Positions 1 through 8,669 of a stretch of DNA of 30,373 bases are shown piece by piece. Both the position numbers and the translations under genes were made by a program. The stretch covers positions 1 to 30,373 of the forward strand of contig USHX01000016.1 in NCBI GenBank assembly GCA_900554565.1, given 5' to 3'. The number at the start of each line of letters is the position of its first letter. The stretch's first letter is position 1. Below the pieces are notes generated by a model. It searched no databases, had not been told where the DNA came from, and worked only from the letters and a program-made list of their open reading frames with translations. The stretch is from an uncultured Clostridium sp. (GTDB lineage: Bacteria > Bacillota > Clostridia > TANB77 > CAG-508).

Positions 1-35
1 CAAGAGTGTTTGAAAATGTATAATAATATTAGAAC

Positions 36-77
36 AGAACAGTTGGTTCAGGTGTTGTTGCTGACATCATCGAATAA
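36..77 (+). pseudogene. tuf: Orphan 3' end of an EF-Tu gene
   Basis: Reading from 36 gives RTVGSGVVADIIE and then TAA, which is the classic C-terminus of bacterial elongation factor Tu. Two codons upstream the same frame hits a TAG (30-32), and bases 1-35 do not read as the preceding EF-Tu residues. Only about 13 codons are therefore present. A typical tuf-type terminator follows. It is either a recombined or duplicated tuf tail or an assembly join at a repeated gene, since many Clostridia carry two tuf copies. The identity of the peptide is clear; the cause of the truncation is not. Confidence 0.7.
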
Positions 78-103
78 TAAGTAATTTAAGATTATTTATA
101 TAT

Positions 104-139
104 AAAAAAGAGTGATAAATTTATTTATCGCTCTTTTTT
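104..139 (+). terminator. Intrinsic terminator after the tuf tail
   Basis: A 16-bp stem (104-119 with 124-139, one G-T pair) has a 4-nt loop and ends in a run of T. It lies 27 bases after the EF-Tu stop codon and fits a tuf transcript end. Because the 5' arm starts with a run of A, it could also stop transcription from the right. Confidence 0.85.
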
Positions 140-157
140 AGTCTTCTACTCAGGGCC

Positions 158-202
158 TAAATTGTAATATTATTTTTTCATAAATAATAATATTACAATT
201 TA
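158..202. repeat. Perfect 17-bp inverted repeat in the gap before plsX
   Basis: Bases 158-174 are perfectly complementary to 186-202, with an 11-nt loop. The stem is almost all A/T and lacks a clean following T-run, so it is not a standard terminator. The rest of 140-299 shows no open reading frame or RNA gene that I can recognise. Confidence 0.6.
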
Positions 203-299
203 TCTGTGAACAATATTTCTACTAGCATATAAGAAATGCTATATATTATTGCTTTTGTAGACTAAATAGTACAAAATGTGAACTTAGGCTAAAAAATAC

Positions 300-328
300 T
301 TGCTTTTTTTGTTAAAGAATAATAAAAT
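300..328 (+). promoter_or_regulatory. Putative sigma-A promoter of plsX
   Basis: TTGCTT (300-305), a 17-base spacer and TAAAAT (323-328) lie 57 bases before the plsX start. I see no convincing FapR operator beside it. In such AT-rich DNA, a chance match is possible. Confidence 0.4.
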
Positions 329-385
329 AGATATGTTAAAAATAAAATAGAAATATAGTGTGCTTTAAGAAGGGAATGAAATAAA

Positions 386-1417
386 ATGAAAATAATATTA
401 GATGCAATGGGTGGAGACAATGCACCAGATGCAAACATAAAAGGAGCAGTAAATGCAGTAAACAAAGTAAAAGCAGAAATAGTACTAGTTGGAAAAGAAG
501 AAGTAATTAGAAGTAAAGTAAAAGAATTTTATGGAAAAGAAATAGAAGAAATATCAGATAGGCTAAAAATCAAAAATGCAACAGAAACAATAGAAATGGT
601 AGACAAACCAACAGATGCAATAAGACATAAAAAAGACTCTTCAATGGTTGTAGGATTTAAAATGCTAAAAGAAGATGAAGGAGATGTATTTATATCTGCA
701 GGAAATTCAGGAGCATTATTAACAGGAGCTACTTTAATTGTAGGAAGAATAAAAGGAATAGATAGACCAGCATTAGCAGGAATATTACCAGCATATAAAA
801 GTCAATTATTATTAATAGATGCAGGCTCAAACACAAATTGCAAACCAATTAACCTATTGCAATTTGCGCAAATGTCTAGTATCTATTTGAAAAATACATT
901 TGGAATAGAGAAACCAGCAATAGGCCTATTAAATATAGGAACTGAAGAAACTAAAGGAAATGACTTAGTTAAAGAGAGTTATAAATTATTAAAAGAAAAA
1001 TCAGAAGAATTAGATATAAATTTTGTGGGAAATGTTGAAGGAAGAGATGCTTTCTCAGGGAAAATCGATGCAATTGTAAGTGATGGATTCACAGGAAATG
1101 TATTTTTAAAAACAACAGAAGGTTTAGGAAAATTTGTTAAAAAGAGTTTAACAGAAAGCTTTACAAAAAACTTATTAGCAAAAATATTAGCAGTTCCAGC
1201 ACTTCCAGCAATAAAGAGATTTACAAAGGTAATGGACTACAAATCATATGGTGGAGCATTGTTTTTAGGAGTAAAGAAACCAGTAGTAAAAGCTCATGGA
1301 AGTAGTGATGCATTACTATTTGAATATACAATTATACAAGCTGAAAAATTTGTAGAAAATAAAGCTGTAGATAAGATGATAGAAGAATTTTCAAAATATA
1401 GAAAAACAAACGACTAG
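386..1417 (+). CDS. plsX: Phosphate acyltransferase PlsX
   Basis: PlsX converts acyl-ACP and phosphate to acyl-phosphate, the acyl donor used by PlsY in the first step of membrane phospholipid synthesis; it is a peripheral membrane enzyme. The 343-residue protein has normal family length. It opens with MKIILDAMGGDNAP, then shows the FISAGNSGALLTGA segment, GNVEGRD, the VSDGFTGNVFLKTTEG stretch and a C-terminal YGGALFLGVKKPVVKAHG motif, all typical of PlsX. An AGAAGGGA ribosome site precedes the ATG. It stands immediately upstream of acpP, the carrier of its substrate, a common pairing in Firmicutes. fapR, fabD and fabG are not next to it. A separate promoter before acpP means the two need not be fully co-transcribed. 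Confidence 0.97.
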   Translation: MKIILDAMGGDNAPDANIKGAVNAVNKVKAEIVLVGKEEVIRSKVKEFYGKEIEEISDRLKIKNATETIEMVDKPTDAIRHKKDSSMVVGFKMLKEDEGDVFISAGNSGALLTGATLIVGRIKGIDRPALAGILPAYKSQLLLIDAGSNTNCKPINLLQFAQMSSIYLKNTFGIEKPAIGLLNIGTEETKGNDLVKESYKLLKEKSEELDINFVGNVEGRDAFSGKIDAIVSDGFTGNVFLKTTEGLGKFVKKSLTESFTKNLLAKILAVPALPAIKRFTKVMDYKSYGGALFLGVKKPVVKAHGSSDALLFEYTIIQAEKFVENKAVDKMIEEFSKYRKTND

Positions 1418-1450
1418 GCAGTATAAATTTCAAAAAAAAATTAAATACAC

Positions 1451-1479
1451 TTGACAAATATACAAACATATAATATAAA
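1451..1479 (+). promoter_or_regulatory. Promoter of acpP
   Basis: A consensus TTGACA (1451-1456) is followed by 17 bases and TATAAA (1474-1479). It sits in the 114-base gap between plsX and acpP, which allows acyl carrier protein to be made in excess over PlsX. An exceptionally good AGGAGGTG ribosome site (1513-1520) follows, 11 bases before the ATG. Confidence 0.7.
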
Positions 1480-1531
1480 TGAAATATGAAAATTGTCATG
1501 CGTAAACTTGAGAGGAGGTGAACTCTAGGTT

Positions 1532-1774
1532 ATGAGTTCAGAAGAAGTATTAGAAAAAGTAAAAGGAATTATTGTAGAACAATTAGGTGTTGCTGAAAAC
1601 TCAGTTACATTAGAAGCATCATTTATAGATGATTTAGGAGCTGATTCATTAGATATAGTAGAATTAGTAATGGCATTAGAAGAAGAATTTGATATAGAAA
1701 TTCCAGATGCTGATGCAGAAAAAGTAGTTACTGTAGGAGATGTTGTTGACTACATAAAAGAAAATGTAAAATAG
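1532..1774 (+). CDS. acpP: Acyl carrier protein
   Basis: This small acidic carrier holds growing fatty acyl chains on a phosphopantetheine arm and delivers them to FAS II enzymes and PlsX. The 80-residue protein has standard length. It contains the attachment motif GADSLDIVEL, in which Ser39 takes the prosthetic group, and the acidic helix after it (ALEEEFDIEIPD). It has its own promoter and a very strong ribosome site, as expected for an abundant protein, and is followed directly by a terminator, so it ends the plsX-acpP unit. No fab genes are in the window. Confidence 0.97.
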   Translation: MSSEEVLEKVKGIIVEQLGVAENSVTLEASFIDDLGADSLDIVELVMALEEEFDIEIPDADAEKVVTVGDVVDYIKENVK

Positions 1775-1780
1775 AAAGAT

Positions 1781-1816
1781 AAAGAAGCAAAACTAAAAAG
1801 TTAATTGCTTCTTTTT
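1781..1816. terminator. Terminator between convergent acpP and dac genes
   Basis: A 10-bp stem (1781-1790 with 1805-1814) ends in T residues on the plus strand. The 5' arm starts AAAG and the minus-strand gene ends at 1823, so the same hairpin may serve both directions. Confidence 0.8.
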
Positions 1817-1822
1817 ATATTT

Positions 1823-3029
1823 CTAATTAGAAAAATTACAAGAATAATTTAAGATTGCAGAATAATTTTTTAAAAAACTATTTAAATAGTTTTTCATATC
1901 TTTTTTATCAACTTCTGTGCTAGATGTGAGACTTGCAGAAAAAAGCACATCATTAGTAGATAAAACAGTTATAGTACCAATAGTATCAGTTTCTTTAACA
2001 GGTGCAGGTAAAAATTTATTGGCATTTATAACTACATTTATAGAATCGATTTCTTCTTTTTTTACAGGTGTTTTAGGTGTATCTAAAATAAGAGTTTTTA
2101 AACTTATAGAATTCTTAGTACCTTTAGATATTTCAAAATAATTTGGATTATTAGAATTCCATTCATTTATTTTGTTATCAATTAATTTTTGTATATCTAA
2201 ATATTCAAAATTTGAAAACGCATATTCAATTAATTTGATACTGTCTGAAGTTCTAAATTTTTTTGTATCACAACCGAAGTACAACACAAATTATATCCAT
2301 GTCATTTCTTTTACAAGATGTTACTAAGCAACGATTAGCCCCATTTGTGAATCCTGTTTTTATTCCATATACTCCATTTAGGCTTCCAAGAAGTTCGTTT
2401 GTATTAGAAAGAGCTTTAGGATAGCCATTTATTGTTACTGTATAGTTCTTTGTTCCAACAATTTGTGAAAATGTTTTATTTTTTAGGGCATAATCAGATA
2501 ATATTGCTAATTCATAAGCTGTTGTATAGTGCCCATTAGAATCTAAACCATGTGGAGATTCGAAATTAGTATTTTTCAAACCTAGTTCTTTAGCTTTATT
2601 ATTCATCATTTCACTAAAGCCTGAAATGTCACCGCCGGCGGTTTCTGCTAGGGCTACAGCTGCATCATTTCCGGAACATAAAAGCAATCCGTATAACAAA
2701 TCTTTTATTGTTATTTTATCATTTGTTTTTAATCCTAATCGAGAACCACCAGTAGAGGAGGCTTTTCTGGAAACAGTAACGGTTTGAGATAAATCACAAT
2801 TTTCTATAATTACAGTTGCAGTCATAATTTTTGTTGTTGATGCCATCTTTACCTTATTGAATTCATTTTTTCCATATAAGATTTTTTTACTAATTCTATC
2901 TAAAACAATACAAGAACGAGCATTTATATCTGGAACATCCGAATTATTCGAAGAAAAAGAAATTGGCAAATTAAAAATTAAAAGAAATAGTATAAATTCT
3001 AAAAGTATAATTTTAAATCTATTTTTCAT
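1823..3029 (-). CDS. D-alanyl-D-alanine carboxypeptidase (PBP5/DacF type), read through a +1 frameshift
   Basis: Serine peptidase of family S11 that trims the terminal D-Ala from peptidoglycan stem peptides outside the cell. Residues 1-27 form a signal peptide. The catalytic motifs are all present: SxxK in ASTTKIMT, SGN in CSGNDAAVA and KTG in GIKTGFTNGA. Codon 252 is CGG, and the zero frame stops two codons later. Skipping the C of that codon (plus-strand base 2276) joins VVL to GCDTKKFRT, the family's conserved join, and opens the C-terminal PBP5_C-like domain to 1823, giving 401 residues, which is normal for DacF. The ribosome site is GGTGAT, 8 bases before ATG. It may be the sporulation enzyme DacF or a vegetative one; I cannot tell which. 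Without the shift the product lacks its C-terminal domain. Confidence 0.9.
2274..2276 (-). other. In-frame CGG at the carboxypeptidase frameshift
   Basis: The coding strand reads CTT CGG TTG TGA in the zero frame. Dropping the C gives CTT GGT TGT GAT, restoring Leu-Gly-Cys-Asp and the rest of the protein. It is one of five identical events in the window. Confidence 0.85.
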
Positions 3030-3147
3030 ATTAAATTATCACCAATAAAATATATTAAAATATAGAAGCAAATATGCAAAAAAATGTACTGCAAACAACT
3101 TAAAACCTACGGGAATATGCAAAAAGAAAATTGTTTTACATAAAACC

Positions 3148-3176
3148 TTGATTTTGAAGCAAAAATGTAATATAAT
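3148..3176 (+). promoter_or_regulatory. Promoter of a candidate small RNA
   Basis: TTGATT (3148-3153), a 17-base spacer and a perfect TATAAT (3171-3176) predict a start near 3183. No open reading frame follows before the hairpin and T-run at 3204-3247, so the expected product is a short untranslated RNA. Confidence 0.55.
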
Positions 3177-3182
3177 TGTAAT

Positions 3183-3250
3183 GTAGGCTTTTAAGGAATA
3201 GCAAAGTGCTAAAACCCTTTTTCCGTAAAGGGATTCAGCCACTTTTTATT
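3183..3250 (+). ncRNA. Candidate ~65-nt structured small RNA
   Basis: Starting at the predicted transcription start, the sequence folds into a nested hairpin. AAGTG (3204-3208) pairs with CACTT (3240-3244), two more pairs follow across a bulge, and a terminal CCCTTT/AAAGGG stem (3215-3220 with 3227-3232) has a 6-nt loop. TTTTT (3243-3247) directly follows the stem base, as in an intrinsic terminator. A second pairing, 3184-3192 with 3270-3278, could enclose the whole unit. I do not recognise a known RNA or riboswitch family. It could be a stand-alone sRNA or an attenuated leader for the surface-protein gene, although that gene also has its own promoter at 3279. Confidence 0.45.
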
Positions 3251-3278
3251 ACTTAAAAAAATATGGAAAAAAAGCCTA

Positions 3279-3306
3279 TTGACTAATACTAAAAAAATAG
3301 TAAAAT
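3279..3306 (+). promoter_or_regulatory. Promoter of the giant surface protein gene
   Basis: TTGACT (3279-3284), a 16-base spacer and TAAAAT (3301-3306) lie 51 bases before the chosen start. The -35 element directly abuts the right arm of the enclosing inverted repeat (3270-3278). Confidence 0.5.
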
Positions 3307-3357
3307 AAAAGGGCAAGAAGATATATTTATTAAAGAAAGATGGGAGAGAAATTTATT

Positions 3358-6300
3358 ATGAAATTAAGAAAGGTCTTATTAGCAAATTTGATTTTAATTT
3401 TAACAATAGCATTAGCAATTATTCCAACTGGAAATGTATTTGCAACAGTAGCTACAACACCTAAATATTTAGGAATTACTGAAATTAGAACAAATAGCAC
3501 ACCAAATATGGGGTATGCTATAGGTGATCCAAATACAAACCAAGAAACAGGAAATGCAGCTAAAATATGGAACATTGTAGAATATGCAAGTTCAACAGGA
3601 ACAGCATTAAAAGCAAATGGTTCACAAAACTTATATTGCTTAAAAGCTGGAGTTGGTTTCACAGATACTGAAAAAAGAGTAGAATATGATTTATTCTATG
3701 ATATGAAAACTGAAAGAGACCAAATGAAAGCAAAATATGATGTTTTAAAATCAATAGTAGAAGGAACAATAACACTAGATGATAAGACAGTAATAAATAA
3801 ATATGATGCATTATTAGCTTTAGGAGATATGCTATATCTTCATGGAGAAACAGCAGAGCAAAAAACAGCATATTTAAATGCTGCACAAATAAGTGAAGAT
3901 GATTATAGTGTCTTATTAACTGATGATGATATTGCAGCAGTACAACAAGCGGCCATTTGGTATTTCACAAACTATCATGCTGAGGATGGAGTAACACATG
4001 ATACTAAATATGATAAACTAACAAATTCAAGTTGGTTATATTACACTTTAGATGGAAATACATATCAAAGTTTATCAGGATATCAAACAGGAACAAGAGA
4101 AGGAGTACAAAGACAACAACAAGCAGAAACATTATATAAATACTTAATTACAACAGCTAAACAAAATGCAAAAAATTATACAAATTCAGAAACACTAGGG
4201 GCTCCAGCAAAAGTTAATACAAAAACATTAAATTATGAAGAAGCTGGAGACAACTATATAGTAGGACCAATTAATATAACAGAACAAGGAAGTACAATAC
4301 CATACACAATAGACTTTGTTGTAAAAAATTCAGGAACAGTTATAAATAATTATAAATTATTAAATAGCCAAAAAACAGAAGTAAGTTCAGGAACAACAGT
4401 AAAAGATTTAGTAGGAAGTGATTTTTACATTTCTGTACCAAAATCAACAGCCAAAACAATTTCAATAACAGCAACAATAAATTATAGTACAACAAAACTT
4501 ACAGCATGGGTATCAACAAAAAGTGCAAATGAACAACCAATATTAGTACCAGAAAAAGTAAATGAAAGTGTGCCAGTTGAATTAACTGTAACACCAAATG
4601 AACAACCATTTGACTTAGCGTTAAGAAAATATATAACAAAAGTAAATGATGTAGAACTTACAGGAACTAACTCAAGGGTTCCAAATATTGATGAGGCAAC
4701 ATTAAAAATAGGAACAACAGCAACATATAAACATAGAAAAGATCCTTTAGTAGTAAAAACTGGAGATAAAGTAACATATAAATTAACAGTATATAATGAA
4801 GGAAAGAAAGCAGGAAGAGCACTTGAAATAGTAGACCAATTACCAACAGGATTAAAATTCTCAAAGGTAGTAAGTGGAAACTTTGAATTAGGTTCATATA
4901 ATGAAACAGGTGACAACACATTAACATTAACAAGAAAAGCAAGCAATACAGATAATCTACCAGCATATGTAGAAGGAACTTTAAGTTCAGAAACAATAGA
5001 AATTGAATGTGAAGTAACACAAAAACCAGATACAACAAATAAAAAAATATTAACAAATGTTGCATGGATTTCAAAAGAATTTGATAGTGAAAGTAATTTA
5101 ACAATTACAAATCAAACTGGTGCAGATAGAGACTCAGAACCAGCAACAAAACCTTCAGTAAATAAAGACAACATGGAAAATTATACTGGAAATGGAAATA
5201 AAGAGGATTTAACAGATTCAAACTATTATTATAAAGGTCAACAAGATGATGATGATTTTGAAAAATTAGTATTAATACCAGAATCATTTGACTTAAAATT
5301 AATAAAAAGAATAGTAGCAGTAAACAATCAAAATGTACCAGAAAGAATAGAAAAAGTAGATGTTAGCAAATTAAACACAATAGATGAAAATGGAAACTTA
5401 ATAACTACAGGAGATTACACATTAAGTAAAGATCCAGTAGGTGTTAAAAAAGGTGATATAGTAACATACACATTTAGAGTTTATAATGAAGGAACAATAG
5501 ATGGATATGCTAAAGAAATCACAGAAGATATACCAGAAGGATTACAATTCTTATGGTCTGAAAAAGAAGGAGAAGAATTAAAAGCTGACACAACTTTATC
5601 AGATGAAGAAAAAGAAGCAATTGAATTTAACCAAAAATATTTATGGGGAAAATTCCAATATGATGAATCAAAAGAAAATATAATTCAAATTTCAACAGAT
5701 TACTTATCAAAAGAACAAGAAAAAACACCAGGAGCAAACTTAATAGAAGCATTTGGAAGTAATGATGGAACAAAAACAGAAAATGATATACATTACAAAG
5801 AAGTATCTGTAAAAATGAAAGTTATATCAGACAATATAACAGGGACAACAATAAGAAATGAAGCATGTATTTCAGATGACTCAGATAAAGATGGAAATGA
5901 CATTGATGATAGAGATTCAAAAACAGATGAATGGAAAAAGTATGAAGATGATGAAGACTATGATAATATAATCTTACAATCATTTGACTTAGCATTAAGA
6001 AAATTCATAATAGCAACAAGCAAAGATGAAACAATTGAAAACAATGAATATCTAAAAAATGAAGATGGCTCATATAAAAGAGCACCAGTAGTAGATACAT
6101 CAAAATTAAACACAAAAGATGAAAATGGAAAATTAATAACAACAGCAATATATAATCATACAAAAGAACCTGTATTAGTAAACAAAAATGATATAGTAGT
6201 ATATATGTTAAGAGTTTACAATGAAGGTGAAATTGATGGTTATGCAAGTGAAATAAAAGACCATTTACCACCATACTTAGAATTTGTTGATGGTGAATTC

Positions 6301-7281
6301 AATAAACAATATGGTTGGGAAATATCTGAAGATGGAAGAACAGCAACAACAACATATTTAAAAGATAGTAAAATAACAAAAGCTACACAAGATGAAAACG
6401 GAAAATATGTATTATCATATAAAGAAGTTCCAATCATGTGTAAAGTAAAAGATACTGCAAAAACAAGTGAGAACATTACAAATATAGCAGATATCACAAA
6501 ATATGAAGATGAAAACAAAAACACAGTAACAGATAGAGATTCTCAATCAAATAATGTAAATTTACCAAGTGATAATGACTTACCAGGTTATAAAGATGAT
6601 GAAAAAGGTGATTATGTACCAGGACAAGAAGATGATGATGACTTCGAAAAAGTTATAGTAAAAGAATTTGACTTAGCATTAAGAAAATGGGTAACACAAG
6701 CAATAGTAATAGATAAAAAAGGTCAAACAGTAACAAACACAGGACATCAACCATATGATGACCCGGAACAAGTTGTAAAAGTTGAACTAAACAGAAAGAA
6801 ACTAAACGAAGTTACAGTTAAATTTAGATATTCTATAAGAGTTATAAACGAAGGAGACATCGCTGGATATGCAAAAGAAGTTACAGATTATATTCCAGAA
6901 GGATTAAAATTTGTAGCTGCTGACAACCCAGGTTGGACAGACAAAGGAAACAATGTAATAACAACTAGATTACTAGAAAACACATTATTACAACCAGGTG
7001 AATTTGCAGATGTTGAAGTAACATTAACATGGATAAATAATCAAGATAATATGGGATTAAAGGTAAATACAGCGGAAATATCAGAAGACTATAATGATTA
7101 TAATGTGCCAGATAGAGACTCAACACCAAACAATAAGAAAACAGGTGAAGACGATATTGACGATGCACCAGTAATGTTATCTGTAAGTACAGGTAAAGTT
7201 AAAACATATTTCACATTAGGATTTGTGGTTTTAATTACAGTTGCAGGTGGAGTAGTATTAATTAAAAAATTCGTATTATAA
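3358..7281 (+). CDS. Giant thioester-domain surface protein with four repeated modules and a C-terminal membrane anchor
   Basis: A secreted, membrane-tethered adhesin-like protein of 1307 residues. The ATG at 3358 is preferred over 3340 because GGGAGAG lies 9 bases before it. It opens with a signal peptide ending near NVFA. The N-terminal domain has the two hallmarks of TQXA/thioester domains, Cys94 in LYCLK and Gln197 in VQQAAIW, which in known family members form an internal Cys-Gln thioester that binds host surfaces covalently. Four modules of about 230 residues follow, each beginning with an FDLALRK-like motif (residues 418, 644, 876, 1104) and ending near an Asn-x-Ala-x-Ile motif before acidic linkers such as DDDDFEK. 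The paired Lys and Asn suggest Cna-like isopeptide bonds (inference). A C-terminal hydrophobic helix and basic tail follow. There is no LPXTG motif, so sortase attachment is doubtful. Confidence 0.85.
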   Translation: MKLRKVLLANLILILTIALAIIPTGNVFATVATTPKYLGITEIRTNSTPNMGYAIGDPNTNQETGNAAKIWNIVEYASSTGTALKANGSQNLYCLKAGVGFTDTEKRVEYDLFYDMKTERDQMKAKYDVLKSIVEGTITLDDKTVINKYDALLALGDMLYLHGETAEQKTAYLNAAQISEDDYSVLLTDDDIAAVQQAAIWYFTNYHAEDGVTHDTKYDKLTNSSWLYYTLDGNTYQSLSGYQTGTREGVQRQQQAETLYKYLITTAKQNAKNYTNSETLGAPAKVNTKTLNYEEAGDNYIVGPINITEQGSTIPYTIDFVVKNSGTVINNYKLLNSQKTEVSSGTTVKDLVGSDFYISVPKSTAKTISITATINYSTTKLTAWVSTKSANEQPILVPEKVNESVPVELTVTPNEQPFDLALRKYITKVNDVELTGTNSRVPNIDEATLKIGTTATYKHRKDPLVVKTGDKVTYKLTVYNEGKKAGRALEIVDQLPTGLKFSKVVSGNFELGSYNETGDNTLTLTRKASNTDNLPAYVEGTLSSETIEIECEVTQKPDTTNKKILTNVAWISKEFDSESNLTITNQTGADRDSEPATKPSVNKDNMENYTGNGNKEDLTDSNYYYKGQQDDDDFEKLVLIPESFDLKLIKRIVAVNNQNVPERIEKVDVSKLNTIDENGNLITTGDYTLSKDPVGVKKGDIVTYTFRVYNEGTIDGYAKEITEDIPEGLQFLWSEKEGEELKADTTLSDEEKEAIEFNQKYLWGKFQYDESKENIIQISTDYLSKEQEKTPGANLIEAFGSNDGTKTENDIHYKEVSVKMKVISDNITGTTIRNEACISDDSDKDGNDIDDRDSKTDEWKKYEDDEDYDNIILQSFDLALRKFIIATSKDETIENNEYLKNEDGSYKRAPVVDTSKLNTKDENGKLITTAIYNHTKEPVLVNKNDIVVYMLRVYNEGEIDGYASEIKDHLPPYLEFVDGEFNKQYGWEISEDGRTATTTYLKDSKITKATQDENGKYVLSYKEVPIMCKVKDTAKTSENITNIADITKYEDENKNTVTDRDSQSNNVNLPSDNDLPGYKDDEKGDYVPGQEDDDDFEKVIVKEFDLALRKWVTQAIVIDKKGQTVTNTGHQPYDDPEQVVKVELNRKKLNEVTVKFRYSIRVINEGDIAGYAKEVTDYIPEGLKFVAADNPGWTDKGNNVITTRLLENTLLQPGEFADVEVTLTWINNQDNMGLKVNTAEISEDYNDYNVPDRDSTPNNKKTGEDDIDDAPVMLSVSTGKVKTYFTLGFVVLITVAGGVVLIKKFVL

Positions 7282-7288
7282 TATATAA

Positions 7289-7326
7289 AAAATAAAGAAT
7301 TGTGAGAAATTGCAATTCTTTATTTT
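7289..7326 (+). terminator. Terminator of the surface protein gene
   Basis: A 14-bp stem (7289-7302 with 7313-7326) has a 10-nt loop, shortly after the stop codon. The 3' arm ends in TTT. Confidence 0.75.
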
Positions 7327-7343
7327 GGTTATGCTTCATGAGC

Positions 7344-7372
7344 TTGCCAAAAGCTCCAAAATGTAGTAAAAT
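7344..7372 (+). promoter_or_regulatory. Putative promoter of the PLP-enzyme gene
   Basis: TTGCCA (7344-7349), a 17-base spacer and TAAAAT (7367-7372) lie 36 bases before the start codon, just after the preceding terminator. Confidence 0.5.
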
Positions 7373-7408
7373 AAGTATGTTCAAGTTAATGATAGGAGAA
7401 TGAGTAAA

Positions 7409-8641
7409 ATGAATGAAAATTTAAAACAATTAAAAAATGAAGTAGAAAAAGAAATAGAACCAATATTTGAAAAAATAGACAAAACATGTGAAATAAACAG
7501 TAGAAAAGTATTAGAGGCATTTCAAAAATGTGATTTACAAGAAGCACATCTAAACTCTTCAACAGGATATGGAATAGATGAACCAGGAAGAAATAAAATA
7601 GAAGAAATTTATAGCAAAGTATTTAAAGCTGAAGATGCATTAGTAAGAACACAACTAATATCTGGAACACATGCTTTAGCAGTAACTTTATCAGCATTAT
7701 TACGCCCAGGAGATACAATGATAAGCATCACAGGAGAACCATATGACACATTACAAACAGTAATAGGAATAACAGGGGAAAGTAAAAGCTCTTTAAAAGA
7801 ATTTGGTGTAAAATATGAGCAAATAGAATTAGTTAATAATGATTTTGATATAGAAAAAATAAAAGAAAGACTAGCAAAAAAAGATGTAAAATTAGTTGAA
7901 ATCCAAAGATCAAGAGGTTATTCAACAAGAGAAAGTTTAGTAATAGAAAAAATAGAAAGAGCAATAAAAGCAATAAGAGAAGTTAATTCAGAAGTAATTA
8001 TAATGGTAGATAACTGCTATGGAGAATTTGTACAAGAAAAAGAACCAATAGAAATTGGAGCAGATGTGGCAGTTGGGTCATTAATGAAAAATTTGGGAGC
8101 TGGAATAGCTACATCAGGAGCATATATTGTTGGAAATAAAGACCTAATTGAATTATGTGCAGAAAGACTAACATCACCAGGAATAGGAAAAGAAATAGGA
8201 CCATCATTAAATCAAAATCCATTATTAATAAAAGGATTATTCTTTGCTCCAACAGTTGTAGCAAGTAGTGTAAAAACAGCAGTATTTTCAAGTAGAATGT
8301 TGGAAAAGTTGGGATATAAAGTAGAACCTAAATATGATGATACAAGAGCAGACATTGTTCAAACAATTCATTTAGGATCAGAAGAAAAATTAGTAAAATT
8401 CTGTCAAGGAATACAAATGGGATCACCTATTGACTCAAATGTAGTACCATTCCCAGGAGATATGGGTGGATATGAAGATAAAGTAATAATGGCTGCTGGA
8501 ACATTTACACAAGGTTCAACAATAGAATTAAGTTGTGATGGACCAATAAGACCACCATATATAGCATATATGCAAGGTGGACTAACATATGACTATGGAA
8601 AATTAGGAATAATGAAAGCAATAGAAGAAATGTCAAAATAG
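7409..8641 (+). CDS. PLP-dependent methionine gamma-lyase family protein (YnbB / 'aluminium resistance' type)
   Basis: A fold-type I PLP enzyme of the family annotated as methionine gamma-lyase-like or aluminium resistance protein. The true substrate of this family is not firmly known; carbon-sulfur lyase activity is inferred from homology. Visible marks are the GYGIDEPGR and RTQLISGTHA segments near the N-terminus, the IMVDNCYGEF strand with the PLP-contacting Asp, GSLMKNLGAG with the probable Schiff-base Lys, and a C-terminal SCDGPIRPPY motif. The length (410 residues) is normal. The upstream ATG at 7400 lies only one base from AGGAG, so 7409, ten bases from it, is the better start. It is followed at 28 bases by the flavoprotein gene, with which it may be co-transcribed. 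Confidence 0.9.
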   Translation: MNENLKQLKNEVEKEIEPIFEKIDKTCEINSRKVLEAFQKCDLQEAHLNSSTGYGIDEPGRNKIEEIYSKVFKAEDALVRTQLISGTHALAVTLSALLRPGDTMISITGEPYDTLQTVIGITGESKSSLKEFGVKYEQIELVNNDFDIEKIKERLAKKDVKLVEIQRSRGYSTRESLVIEKIERAIKAIREVNSEVIIMVDNCYGEFVQEKEPIEIGADVAVGSLMKNLGAGIATSGAYIVGNKDLIELCAERLTSPGIGKEIGPSLNQNPLLIKGLFFAPTVVASSVKTAVFSSRMLEKLGYKVEPKYDDTRADIVQTIHLGSEEKLVKFCQGIQMGSPIDSNVVPFPGDMGGYEDKVIMAAGTFTQGSTIELSCDGPIRPPYIAYMQGGLTYDYGKLGIMKAIEEMSK

Positions 8642-8669
8642 TTGATTTTAGTATGGAAGGAAATACAAA

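Noticed and set aside
240..300. FapR operator before plsX
   Set aside because: Only a short TAGTAC-like match; the palindromic operator is not there.
3183..3250. Cobalamin or c-di-GMP riboswitch
   Set aside because: The GGAA and GCCACT strings recall parts of the B12 element, but the B12 box and the expected helices are missing; c-di-GMP class I and II core motifs are also absent.
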